Below are positions 1 to 14,200 of a stretch of 64,000 nucleotides of DNA, piece after piece. Location: the NCBI GenBank assembly GCA_947044365.1, contig OX345652.1:124001-188000 (forward strand), given 5' to 3'. The DNA is from Petrosia ficiformis. Its lineage: Eukaryota > Porifera > Demospongiae > Haplosclerida > Petrosiidae. The first letter of the stretch is position 1; each line of letters opens with the position of its first letter. A program made the position numbers and the translations under genes. Under the pieces are notes generated by a model. It saw nothing but the letters and a program-made list of their open reading frames with translations, was not told the DNA's origin and ran no database searches.

Positions 1-866
1 TTCTCAAGTTCCTTAACTAATGTGTCTGCAAATAATTGTAGTTTATTCGAACCATCTTCAAGATGTACTTTAGCATAGAGGACATTAACAGCAGAATAAT
101 CATCAGTAAAACATGCAATCCCTTTCAAATTAATTTGATGGTGCTTCTTGGGTGAACCCAATGCTGCCTTGGCAACTTCTACAGACTTTTGAATAGCTAA
201 AGAAGCTTCAAATTGTTCTTTTTCAGTGAAGAGTTTAAACACAGCCAATGTGATGTGCATTTTAATTGGATTTTGGAATAACTGTTCATCAACACCCTCA
301 CATTTGCCACATGTACGTAAAACATCATTTTTAAATTCTGCCACTTTATCTTGGATTTTCTTATCTCCTAATGGAATACATATGAAGTGTGTGATATCTT
401 CTTTCTGTCTGTTTGACCACATTATCACTTCAATACGTTGTTTGGCTGAACTTAAAGATCTTTTAGATTTTGCCTGAAGTACTATTGGGCCATCCTCTCC
501 TCGTCGTGGCAACTGAAGTCGACAGTGAGTGTCTTTCTCAATAGTTTCTTTAGTTTTACCTTGACGTCCAATAACATATTTGAAGAAAATATTAGGAATA
601 AGTAGCTTTAGTTCATATGAACCATTCTCAAGTTCTCTAACATCTTCTAAATCTTCAAACTCATCCACACACGTTTCTTCATCATCAACTTCCGGAAATA
701 ATGGTTCTTCATGTCTTCTTGAGAAAGAAGTTGGTCGACCTCCATTGAGCTTTCTAAAATTCATCCCATCACAACTTATAATGATAGGTCTCAATATGTC
801 TGAGTGTTCTGTGGGTGGATAAATATAGTGTATAGGCTGTACATTCTTCCCTGGTTTTCTTGCCAT
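1..866 (-). CDS. ASCC1: ASCC1, activating signal cointegrator 1 complex subunit 1 (N-terminal and central part; cut by window edge)
   Basis: Reading on the minus strand from the ATG at 866-864 gives one uninterrupted frame to base 1, about 288 codons. The N-terminus begins MARKPGKNVQPI. A KH RNA-binding domain follows at about residues 90-160, with FFKYVIGRQGKTKETIEKD carrying the GxxG loop as GRQG. Next comes the AKAP7/2'-5' RNA ligase-like (2H phosphoesterase) domain: its first HxT-like motif reads KMHITLAVFKLF, and DYSAVNVLYAKVHLEDGSN closely resembles the human ASCC1 segment. The family acts with ASCC2 and ASCC3 in nuclear transcription coactivation and in alkylation-damage repair. The second 2H motif and the C-terminus lie outside the window. 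There is no intron in this part. It is divergently arranged with the copper ATPase 129 bp away. The identification rests on domain order and motif similarity. Confidence 0.9.
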   Translation of the reverse strand, partial: MARKPGKNVQPIHYIYPPTEHSDILRPIIISCDGMNFRKLNGGRPTSFSRRHEEPLFPEVDDEETCVDEFEDLEDVRELENGSYELKLLIPNIFFKYVIGRQGKTKETIEKDTHCRLQLPRRGEDGPIVLQAKSKRSLSSAKQRIEVIMWSNRQKEDITHFICIPLGDKKIQDKVAEFKNDVLRTCGKCEGVDEQLFQNPIKMHITLAVFKLFTEKEQFEASLAIQKSVEVAKAALGSPKKHHQINLKGIACFTDDYSAVNVLYAKVHLEDGSNKLQLFADTLVKELE

Positions 867-995
867 GACAATATGTGTGAATTAGTACTGTGTGCATTGT
901 CATGTCACACACCTTATAAAGGTGTGGTCATATGATCGCATATATGTGTACAATAGCGAAGGAAGACTTGTGCCTTGTGGGTTTCCTACTTGATC
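867..995. promoter_or_regulatory. Shared head-to-head promoter of ASCC1 and ATP7
   Basis: Only 129 bp separate the two divergent start codons, so both transcripts must begin in or near this interval. In its middle, 908-926, is a perfect 8-bp inverted repeat, CACACCTT and AAGGTGTG, with a 3-base spacer. The TATAAA string lies across the spacer. The symmetry would let the same element face both ways. Function is inferred from position. Confidence 0.6.
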
Positions 996-3900
996 ATGTC
1001 ATCTACACTTTCTACTTGTCTCTTTTACTTCCCAGACATCGTTTGTGGAGATGAAGGCTCTCTACCAATCCCAGTTTTACCTTCATCAGCCTCATATACA
1101 CACGTTCCTGGTAGAAGTATTTTGGAATTCACTGCTTCTGTTCTTGACCTGCAAGACATCAAAAGTTCATTGTGCAGTGAAGATCAGAGTGTGTATGCTT
1201 CTTCAGCGATTAACAGAACTAACAAAGTTGCTCTGATCTCAGTGGAGGGGATGACATGTAACTCTTGTGTGCAGCTAATCCAGCAAACTTTACCTCAGCA
1301 ATGTAATGGATCTAAAGGAGTGAAAGTATCTCTGAAAAGAAAAGAAGCATTCGTGGAATTTGATTCGACCGTCACTTCACCAAACGATATTGCTACTTGT
1401 ATTTACGACATGGGGTTTGATACAAATGTGATTGACACCTATCCTCGTTTGTTATCTCTCTCACCACTTCCACAATTCACACCAGATGATCAACAAGTTG
1501 TAACAATAGACATCACTGGAATGGTATGTCAGTCATGTGTGCAGAACATACAAAATAATATCAGACAACATGATGGAATAATAGACATCAAGGTGTCCCT
1601 GGAGAGTAATAGCGCTATAGTTACATATAAACCATCTGTCATGACTTCAGAGATTATCTGTGATCTGATTGATGAGATTGGGTTTGTTGCTACTCTAAGT
1701 AACAAGGAAAATAGCGGATTCATATCTGAAGATGATGAAGTTGAAGTATATCGTGTAGGTATTGAGGGCATGACTTGTCAATCATGTGTATCACTTATTG
1801 AAACTACAGTAAGTCAGAAAGAAGGTGTAATTAGTATGTGTGTCTCTCTTCCTGACAAAGAAGGAACTGTAGAAATCGTATCAGGAATACTAACAACACA
1901 AGATATACGAACAGCGATAGAAGACACTGGATTTGATGTCACATATATAACAGAGGGAAGAGGTGTAGCTAGTAACAAGAAAGACGCTTCAAAAATTGTC
2001 CCTTCAACAACTCAAAACGTATCGAATGTTAGCAAACAGAACAACGACTTGATGTCTGTCCAGTTCAAGAATAATGTTAGTCCTCCAGTAAAATCATGGT
2101 ATAAACATATATTATTATATTTCATAGGAAAGAGAAGAGATTATATTCGTCAATGATCCCTCACCAACTAGAAGTGAGGATTATAAGAAACTACAGGTTC
2201 GAATTACTGGTATGACCTGTTCATCCTGTGTGGCCAAGATTGAAAGAACTCTAGGAAAAAAAGAAGGTATGCATTCTAGGAATATACAATAACAGGATAT
2301 GTGCTGCATTATCTACATATGTAATGTGTGTACATATGTGTGTACTGTATTGTAAAGGTTTCATATGCATTACTGTGTAGCTGTGACATCACTCTCAACC
2401 CACACACTTCAACTGTTGACTGATTTAATAACAGATTGTAGGACGAAAGGGTTATTTAAACAGTTAGTATAGTGGTTTGATAATCATATTGATCCACCTG
2501 GTTTAGTGTGAAGACAGCTGTGACTACTTCTGTAATGAACACTTACATAGTGTAGTGGTTCTGTACAACCAGTCCATATTGTCCCTGTTAGTATATATAT
2601 GCAACCATCATACTATTAACCATTCTCCACCATACACTTCATTCCCCTTGATTCATCCACTCATTCATTCATTAATTCATTCATTCATTCATTTGGGTGG
2701 TTGAATGAAGTAATGAATGAATGAATAAATAGACTGATGAACGGATAATGTACAGATAACCCTTTCATTAGTTTAATAGATGAGTCTATCAATCATATCA
2801 TCCTTTCTTTATTAAGGTATTCGTTCAGTTCGTGTTGCTCTTCTCGCTGAGAAAGCTGATATTAGTTATAATCCTGAAGATATAGATCCTGATCAGATTA
2901 TAACAGAGATTTGTAGTATAGGTTTTACAGCTGAAATATTAAATCATGGTACAAATATGGAGGCAGGAATCGTGGATCTGCAGGTAAACAAATCCATCCA
3001 TCTATCTATCTATCTATTTATTGATACATAGATCACTGGTATGACTTGCTCGTCATGTGTTCATCTCATTGAAAGAACTCTACTAGCAGCTAAAGGAGTA
3101 AACAAAGCTACTGTTGCCTTGACAACCAGTAAAGGTCATATTGAGTTTGACCCTGCAATAATTGGTCCTAGAGACATCATTGAACTAATTGAGGTACTGA
3201 TAGTAGTATGTTGTATTCATAATGTGATAATATGTTTTATAGAATACTGGATTTAAGGCATGTCTTGCATCTAATGAAGTGGGTATGACCAATCACAATA
3301 GTGCCATTCGCAGGTATATATATATACAATATAATATTGTATTGTTTCATCCATCATTATGATCTATCTACGCAGATGGAGGAACACTTTCTTTCTTTCC
3401 TTAATTCTTGGCATACCTACCATACTTGTGGCCTTCATTAATTCATTTCACTATGAAGTTATCCATTGGCCTGTAGTATATGGAGGTGTTACTGTACAAG
3501 AAGTCATTTTGTTTATTTTAGCTACGATCATACAAGTTAGTGGAATATTCACCCTGTACCTCCCTGTCTTAGATTTTGCAACCTGTGTCATACTCCTTTC
3601 ATTCTCTCTTCACAGATATTTGGAGGGTATCAATTTTATGTTTCAGCATACAAGTCTCTTCGCCATTGTGCTGCTAATATGGATGTGTTAATTGCTTTAG
3701 CTACAACCATAGCTTATATCTATTCAGTGAGTTTAGTATACTAACTAGTGAATGTACAGATGGATGGATAGTTTGGTAAAGGAATGAATGAATGACCATT
3801 TCACTTATTAGGTTGTGGTAGTATTTATTGCTGCTTTTACTGGTAATCATTGGAAGACATTTTTCGAGACTCCTCCAATGTTACTAATGTTTGTAGCACT

Positions 3901-6811
3901 TGGAAGATGGTTAGAACATATTGCAAAGGTAAGTGTCATACTCTTGATGACTTTACTGTGTCTATCTAATATCTATCTATCTATGTACTATTCTATTCTC
4001 AGGGCAAGACATCTGCTGCCTTAGCTAAGCTAATGTCATTACAAGCAACTGATGCTAGATTACTTACCGGACAAGAAGAGTAAGATTAATCATTATTACT
4101 GACTGGTGTTTATTTAATTATATATTCATTAATAGGGAGGAGTTAATACCGGTTGAACTTGTTCAACGAGGAGATAAAGTTAAAGTTAGTATAAAGATTA
4201 TGAATGAATTGTAGGCAATTACCTGTTTCATAAACAGGTTAAACCGGGAGAGAAGATACCAGTTGATGGTGTAGTATTGGTTGGTGAATCTACTACTGAT
4301 GAGTCATTAATAACAGGAGAAGCAATGCCTGTTCTCAAACAATCCGGTAAGACCATAAAATCTAGTTTGGTGGGTAGGACCATGTTGGTCCTTCTAATCC
4401 TCCATTTATCTGCCTTAGGTGATACTGTAATAGGTGGATCTCTTAATCAAAATGGACTCCTAATAATTCAAGCTACACATGTGGGATCTGATGCCATGCT
4501 GTCACAAATTGTAAAACTAGTAGAAGATGCACAAACTTCAAAGGTTGTTACTATTCGTAGATGTCACTCTGTTACTACTAGTTGTTACTTCAGGCTCCTA
4601 TTCAGAGGATTGCTGATCGAATTGCTGGATATTTTGTTCCAACCATCCTTATACTCTCTTTCGCTACTTTTGTGTGTTGGATAATAGTATATCAAGTGAG
4701 AGTGCACACGGGAGCACAGGTAAGTGTGCCTTTGTAACATTAGTATCACATGTCTTGAAGTTATTATCATGTGACTGTTGTATGATCTCTTGTAGGATCA
4801 TTGTAATAACGGAACAAGTCATCATGATTGCTATGATGTCAGTCATGCCTTCACACACGCTCTTGCAGTTCTATTGATTGCTTGTCCTTGTGCTCTGGGT
4901 TTGGCCACACCCACAGCTGTGATGGTAGGAACTGGAATTGGAGCACGTAATGGTATATTAATTAAAGGGGGTGAGCCCCTAGAGACAACACACAAGGTTT
5001 GTAAAACTGTAATGTATTCCATATAATCATGTCATTACTTCATATCATATGATGTTATAGGTTCGTGCAGTGATATTTGATAAGACTGGTACACTTACAC
5101 ATGGGAAACCAGAAGTATCTCGTGTTATTCTCTATACTAATCACTCAACATGCTCTTTTAAGAGATTTTTATCAATAGTGGGACTGGTTGAGAGTAATAG
5201 TGAACATCCATTAGGACAAGCTATTACAAGTTTTGCTAAACAAGTAAACATTAAGAAAGAGTTTATATCTATTCACTAATTTATTTATTTAAATCTCAGC
5301 AACTAGGTGACACACTTCCTGGTAATAGTAGAAGCTATGAAGCTATTCCTGGCAAAGGATTAAAATGTATTGTGACTGACATCCCATCATTATCAGAACA
5401 AGATAGTATAATAGCTAATGTCCTGAGAAAGGAACTTGTGTTTGGTTCAAAAAGTCTCCTAGCTGAAACAGAATATCAGGTTTGTGTAATGATAATCTGT
5501 GACATGTAGTCGTGGTAACCTTGTTATGTGTTTGTTTCAACAGGTACTGGTTGGTAATCGTGTTTGGATGAAAGAGAATCATATTGATGTTTCTGATGCA
5601 GTAAATGATGAGATGACAACATATGAAGAACATGGACAAACTGTAGTACTTGTAGCTGTCAATGGTTAGTATGTCTGTCTGTCTGTCTGTTGATCTGTTC
5701 CTATATATATGCAGGTGTACTTATGGGTCAAATAGTAATTTCTGATAATGTCAAACCAGAGGCATCTGTTGCAGTCTATACTCTACAGCGTATGGGTTTG
5801 AGGGTTCTCTTACTGACTGGTGATAACAGAAGAACTGCTGGAGCTATTGCAGAAGAAGTTAGAAGATGAACAGGGAGATTGACTGGATGGATAGATAAAT
5901 GGATGGATGGATGGATGGATGGATGGATGGACAGGCTTACAGACAGACTAGGTGATATTATAACATTTTATTCCCACAGGTTGGAATTCATCGTAATGAG
6001 ATATTTGCTGAAGTGTTGCCTTCACACAAGAAAAACAAAGTTTCTGAGTTACAAGAACGAGGAATAAAGGTATAAATCTTGTGTTGAGTTATATCATCTC
6101 CTCTTCATCATGCATACAGGTCGCTATGGTTGGTGATGGTATAAATGATTCTCCTGCTCTAGCACAGGCAGATATTGGTATAGCTATCGGAACAGGAACA
6201 GATGTAGCAGTTGAAGCTGCTGATATAGTACTTGTAAAAGTATGTGGCCACACCCACAATTACACATCTAAAACAACACTTGCTTTTCTCTTATCAGAAC
6301 AATCTCATAGATGTCATAGCAGCAATGCAGTTGTCACGACGTACTGTCAATAGAATCAAAGTCAATTTCTTATGGGCTATCATATATAATGCCATTGGTT
6401 TGCCTCTTGCTGCTGGGGCATTAGTATCTGTTGGTGTAGTATTACAACCATGGATGGCTAGTCTAGCAATGTCTATGTCATCTGTTAGTGTTGTAGTTAG
6501 TTCGTTATTACTGAGAATGTAAGAATCTAATGTATCATATATCTACATACATCACACACACACAAAGTACACACACATGAAAATTAAGTATTTTCTTTTC
6601 AATTAATGTTCTTTGTTGTTATATTAGGCACATTTTTGGTCGTGGTAAACGTTGTTTAAGTAAATATCGTAAAGTGACACTTGAAGATTGTGAAGAGGCA
6701 CTTCCTGTGATGATTTCTGCAGTGGGTCCTAGTTATTCTTCTCTCAATACGAGAAGAGTCAGTTTTATTCCTGACACAAACACAAAATCAGATGAAACCG
6801 TTTTATACTAA
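996..6811 (+). CDS. ATP7: Copper-transporting P1B-type ATPase, ATP7A/ATP7B orthologue (about 20 exons)
   Basis: Pumps Cu(I) across Golgi or plasma membranes using ATP. Five N-terminal heavy-metal domains are visible: GMTCNSC, GMVCQSC and GMTCQSC in exon 1 (996-2075), GMTCSSC in exon 2 (2128-2266, continued in 2817-2983), and GMTCSSC in exon 4 (3032-3193). The membrane core follows with [11 protein letters not shown], the actuator TGE in SLITGEAMP (about 4310), the ion-binding CPC in [14 protein letters not shown] (about 4890), the phosphorylation site DKTGT (about 5075), [23 protein letters not shown] (about 6133) and the terminal [11 protein letters not shown]. The frame stays open across each GT-AG intron. 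Start: the ATG at 996 is chosen over an in-frame TTG at 975. The stop is TAA at 6809-6811. Vertebrate ATP7 has six HMA domains; this protein shows five. Very confident of family; A versus B cannot be assigned. Confidence 0.95.
2655..2735. repeat. Inverted (TTCA)n / (TGAA)n microsatellite in ATP7 intron 2
   Basis: A run of TTCA units is followed after a short spacer by a run of TGAA units, so the two arms are complementary. It lies in the 550-bp intron between the exons ending at 2266 and starting at 2817. The rest of that intron shows no recognisable feature. Confidence 0.8.
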
Positions 6812-6967
6812 GTCTGTTTGTGTGAAGAAAATATATGAACCCTATGTCTCTGTTATAATTAGAATTGCTTCTGCTGTTTTTATTTATTATAATTTTATTG
6901 ATTCTCAAATTACAATTTTGGTTAACTAACAAAATTACAGTGTAATACACGCCCTTTTTTTGTAAAA

Positions 6968-9146
<2,179 letters not shown>

Positions 9147-9186
9147 CTTTTTAGCACATATTAAACTATGACATAATTATAAATTA

Positions 9187-10980
9187 TGGTATCTCTTGAT
9201 GTAATGTCCACAGAATATAGTCTTCTGTACATTATTTATGAAACAATTCACCTGGAAATCATGTTAGTAGATCATGAGGGCATGATTTGGATGAATAAAC
9301 TACTTCTTGTTTAATTAGAGTATATATGGTATTACTCGATGTCATATGGAAGTAATGTCTCCAGAATAGTCTTGTGGACATGTTTTAATTAATATTTATT
9401 AAATAATTCACTCGTAAGTAGCTGATTATCACCTAGGAATCATGTTAATAGTTCATGAGGCATGATTCGGATGAATAAATTATATTTTTGTTCAATTAGA
9501 GTATATATGGTATTACTCGATGTCATATGGAAGCAATGTCTCCAGAATAGTCTTGTGGACATGTTTTAATTAATATTTATTAAATAATTCACTCGTAAGT
9601 AGCTGATTATCACCTAAGAATCATGTTAGTAGTTCATGAGGCATGATTCGGATGAATAAATGACATTTTGTTTAATTAGAGTATATATGGTATTACTCGA
9701 TGTCATATGGGAGTAATGTCTCCAGAATAGTCTTCTAGACATGTTTTAATTAATATTTATGAAATAATTCACTCGTCAATAACTGATTATCACCTAGGAA
9801 TCATGTTAATAGTTCATGAGGCATGATTCGGATGAATAAATTATATTTTTGTTCAATTAGATGGTAGTACTCAATGTCATGTTTTAATTTAAATAATCCA
9901 CTCGTTAAGAACTGATTATCACCTGGAAATCATGTTAGTAGTTCATGAGGCATCATTCGGATGAATAAATGACATTTTTCTTTAATTAGAGTATATATGG
10001 TATTACTCGATGTCATATGGAAGTAATCTCTCCAGAATAGTCTTCTAGACATGTTTTAATTAATATTTATGAAATAATTGGCTCATAAGTAGCTGAATAT
10101 CACCTAAGAATCATGTTAGTAGTTCATGAGGCATGATTCGGATGAATAAATGACACTTGTTTAATTAGAGTATATATGGTAGTACTGAATGTCTTGTTTT
10201 AATTGAAATAATGCACTCGTTAATAACTGATTATCACCTGGAAATCATGTTAGTAGTTCATGAGGCATGATTCCAATGAATAAACTACTTTTTGTTTAAT
10301 TAGAGTATATATGGTATTACTCGATGTCATATGGGAGTAATGTCTCCAGAATAGTCTTCTAGACATGTTTTAATTAATATTTATGAAATAATTCACTCGT
10401 CAATAACTGATTATCACCTAGGAATCATGTTAATAGTTCATGAGGCATGATTCGGATGAATAAATGACACTTTTGTTTAATTAGAGTATATATGGTAGTA
10501 CTGAATGTCTTGTTTTAATTGAAATAATCAACTCGTTAAGAACTGATTATCACCTGAAAATGATGTCAATAGTTCATGAGGCATGATTCGCATGAATAAA
10601 CTACTTTTTGTTTAATTAGAATATATATGGTATTACATCCTGATGTCATATGGGAGTAATGTCTCCAGAATTGTCTTCTAGATATGTTTTAATTAATATT
10701 TATGAAATAATTCACTCGTCAATAACTGATTATTACCTAGGAATCATGTTAGTAGTTCATGAGGCATGATTCGGATGAATAAATGACATTTTTGTTTAAT
10801 TAGAGTATATATGGTATTACTCGATGTCATATGGAAGTAATGTCTCCAGAATAGTCTTCTAGACGTGTTTTAATTAATATTTATGAAATAATTGGCTCGT
10901 AAGTAGCTGAATATCACCTAGGAATCATGTTAGTAGTTCATGAGGCATGATTCAGATGAATAAATGAGATTTTTGTATTA
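9187..10980. repeat. ~180-bp satellite array, about 10 units in direct orientation
   Basis: Units begin with GAGTATATATGG at about 9318, 9499, 9679, 9988, 10167, 10305, 10485, 10619 and 10803; a degenerate unit lies before 9318 and a truncated junction near 9855. Spacing is about 180 bp for long units and 133-138 bp for short ones that lack a middle block of about 45 bp. Long and short units alternate in the centre of the array. Each unit contains an 8-bp inverted repeat, GAATCATG and CATGATTC, around a central TTCATGAG. No gene is present. The interval 10981-11208 after it shows nothing recognisable. Confidence 0.95.
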
Positions 10981-11208
10981 GAATATAATTATAATTATTG
11001 TGTCACTCAATGCTAATTTGAAATAATATTGAAATAACTAACACAAGACTAAAGAACTGGAATGAGTTTGTGCACACAAAACTTAATAGATTTTGAAGTA
11101 AAATTAGTGTATATATATTAATAAGTATAATTTCGATTATTTAGTAGTGATCGGGTTGCCAATAAAAGGTAAATGGAATCCAAATTATCATGTTTTTGGA
11201 ATGGTTAA

Positions 11209-14200
11209 TCAAATTGCATCCATAAAATCTTTCTCGGTTTTGTTTTTGATGTCACTAATATTCATATTAGTGTAGGCAGAGTCTGCAATCACTAAATGAA
11301 TGAGAGCGGGAAAATGTTGAGTATGTTCCTCTCCTAATAAGGTCGTTAGTGGCTCTAAAGGAAATTTCCTATGATCCTCTTCAAAGCCTCCTTTTTGCTC
11401 AACATACTCATCTTCATCTTGAAAATTCTTTAAAAATAAAAAAAATTTATGATCAACAGGTATTTATATATTGTATCTATCTATATCTCTGTATCTATGT
11501 AACGACATATGTGTCTATGTACACTGTAAAAATTATTTGGTATTTTTAATTGTTTAGTAATGGTAATCATCATCACACACAACTAGTTTCTTTTAGTTCT
11601 TATAAAGTGTAAACACATTTTAGAATATAATTACTCATGTATCTTCTTGGAAGCACACTCCATGCAGTAAACATGCAGATGATCAAAGTTAGATGGATGC
11701 ATGAAATATAAGATCTTAGGTGTGGCGTTTGAAGTAATTTGCTATGATATAAAAGCCCAGTATGAAATTCTTTTAGTCCCACAAGTCACACATGTATGTA
11801 AATACCAACTTCTTATCATCGCAACTGTAGTAACTAAAATTTAAATGTTGCCCTATATTTACTAACTATGTATCTACACATCTATGTATGTATCTATGCA
11901 TCTATCTGTCCTTTGCTTGTTCAAGATCAATTACCTGTATAAGTGTATATGCCTGCATTAATTTGTGTAGACTCATTACATCTTCAAGGTTTGCTCTGGT
12001 TTCTTCCAATTTGTTAAACATTCTTAAACTATTTTCCTCTTTGTCCTCTTCACTTTCAGACTCATCCCAATTCTCCAGGACTGTGTCGACTGGCCCACTG
12101 TTATCTTTCACACACCACTCTTCCTCATTATCACCATGTAAGGAAGGAGAGGCGTGAGTTTTGCTTGTTGATTGAGGAGAACATACTTCTTCATAAACTC
12201 TTTGTAGCGTACTTAACAACTGCTGCACTTCATCTTCTTCATCTTCAGAACTCGAAGGAGTTGTATCATCCTCTCCTTCCTCATCTAGGTCACTACTATT
12301 AATAATGCTGATATGAAGAGGTAGAATTTGTAAAATTAGAGTACCTACCTTGTTGTATCTGAAGAATGTGTACTCATAGACCTGAGATCTGGCAGTGAAC
12401 ATGTTCGTAATAACTAGTCAAATTGCAGCAGTATGGAAATGAGGATAATTAACTTATTAAGTCATGTGACATACTTTGACATTGGTATCAAATGCTCCAT
12501 TATTAATTGATGACATCAACTCATTGTTTTCATCCTCCTTTCTGTCTCGATCTCTCTCTTCTAATTCAGCCTCATACTCCATCAATACCAAATCACTGTG
12601 CAATAAATCTTGTACAATTAACTCACTCTTAACTTCTAACTCATCAAATTGTCGAGTCATTTCTTCTTCCATCTTCTTGTGTAATAATTCACTCTCCACA
12701 TTTCCAGATTGTGTCTACAGGACAGAGAAGATACATCCAATGGTCTTCAATATTTAATAATGTATAATCATTTAATACCTTGTAAATGGAAGTTATCTCA
12801 TTTTCTGTCTCATTTCTCTTTTGTAACAAGTGAAATATTTTATTTGCTGGTACACCTTTAGCCTGAAGAGGCACAGACTCATCTTGATTGGACTCATACT
12901 GATTCGAACTCAACTTGGATTCAGACTGTTCTGGTACACCTTTAGCCTGAAAAGGCACAGACTCATCTTGATTGGACTCATACTGATTCGAACTCAACTT
13001 GGATTCAGACTGTTCTGGTACACCTTTAGCCTGAAAAGGCACAGACTCATCTTGATTGGACTCATACTGATACGAACTGGACTTGGATTCAGACTGTTTG
13101 TCTGGTATTGATATACTATCACCTGGAGACTTATTATCAATATGTAGTACTTGTGTATTGCTATTACCATCCATACTGAAGTCATGTGACTTAACATCAT
13201 CCAGTAATGTGCTTGACTCAACTATCCATACTTCTTTAACTCCTGCTAATATTTCTTCTTGTTCCATCATTACCTCATTCTGTTTGTGTTTTTCATTATA
13301 CTGATTTCCACTACCATTTTTTACAGCAGAAACATCTTCTGAAGGAATCGTCTTCATCATCTTCCTAGGGTCATCAGGAATCTCTTCTTTATTCTCTAAA
13401 TGTTCCTCTTCATTGTCCTCCATTTTAATCTCCTGTTTACTCTCAACGTTTTCTTTTATCTTCTCTACATGTTCCTCTTCACTTCCTACGTGTTTGTCTA
13501 TACTCTTTATCTGCTCATCTTCCTCTGTGTGTTCCTCATTATGTTCCTCTTTACCCTCTAAGTGTTTCTCTGTAGTCTCAATATTGTCCTCTTTTCTCAT
13601 AACACGTTCTTTACTCTCACTTGATTCTTCCACATCATGCTCTTTACTCTCACTTGATTCTTCCACATCATGCTCTTTACTCTCTCCCTTGCTATCCTCT
13701 TGTTGGATATTCTCTTTCGGTTTATTGTCATTGGACTTCTCTATGTCTCCAGTCTTTTTACTGATCACCACTGTCTTACCAGTCATTGTCTCCTGGCTTT
13801 CTTTCTCAGTCAGTCTACCAAATATGACTACTGATTCTTCTAAAGACATAGTTTGAGTTGCCTCTGGTATATTTGCACCCATTAATGGTGGATTCTCATT
13901 AGCCATACCCCACACTGCACGTGGTTTTGGTAGCTCAGGTTTAAATACTTCTTGCTCAAACACAACAGCAGAATGAGTTTCTATAAAAACATTTCATATA
14001 ATTATTAAGTCATGAATTATAACAAAACCATAAACTAAAATCCTAAGCTAAATAAAAATATATGCTGAACAATTTATTTCTGAAAGAGATCATACAATCT
14101 TTCAATCCAATTGTTAATTCTTAAGACATCTTGTAAATAATATACATGAACGCAATACCTTCATTAATTGTAGATGTAGTATCTTCAATATTCTCTATCA

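Noticed and set aside
975..995. An upstream in-frame TTG start for ATP7
   Set aside because: Non-ATG starts are rare in animals; the ATG at 996 is in frame and close by.
9187..10980. CRISPR array
   Set aside because: Units are ~180 bp tandem repeats with no unique spacers, in an animal genome.
13413..13856. A 147-codon Ser/Leu-rich plus-strand frame
   Set aside because: Shadow of the acidic NEK1 exon on the minus strand.
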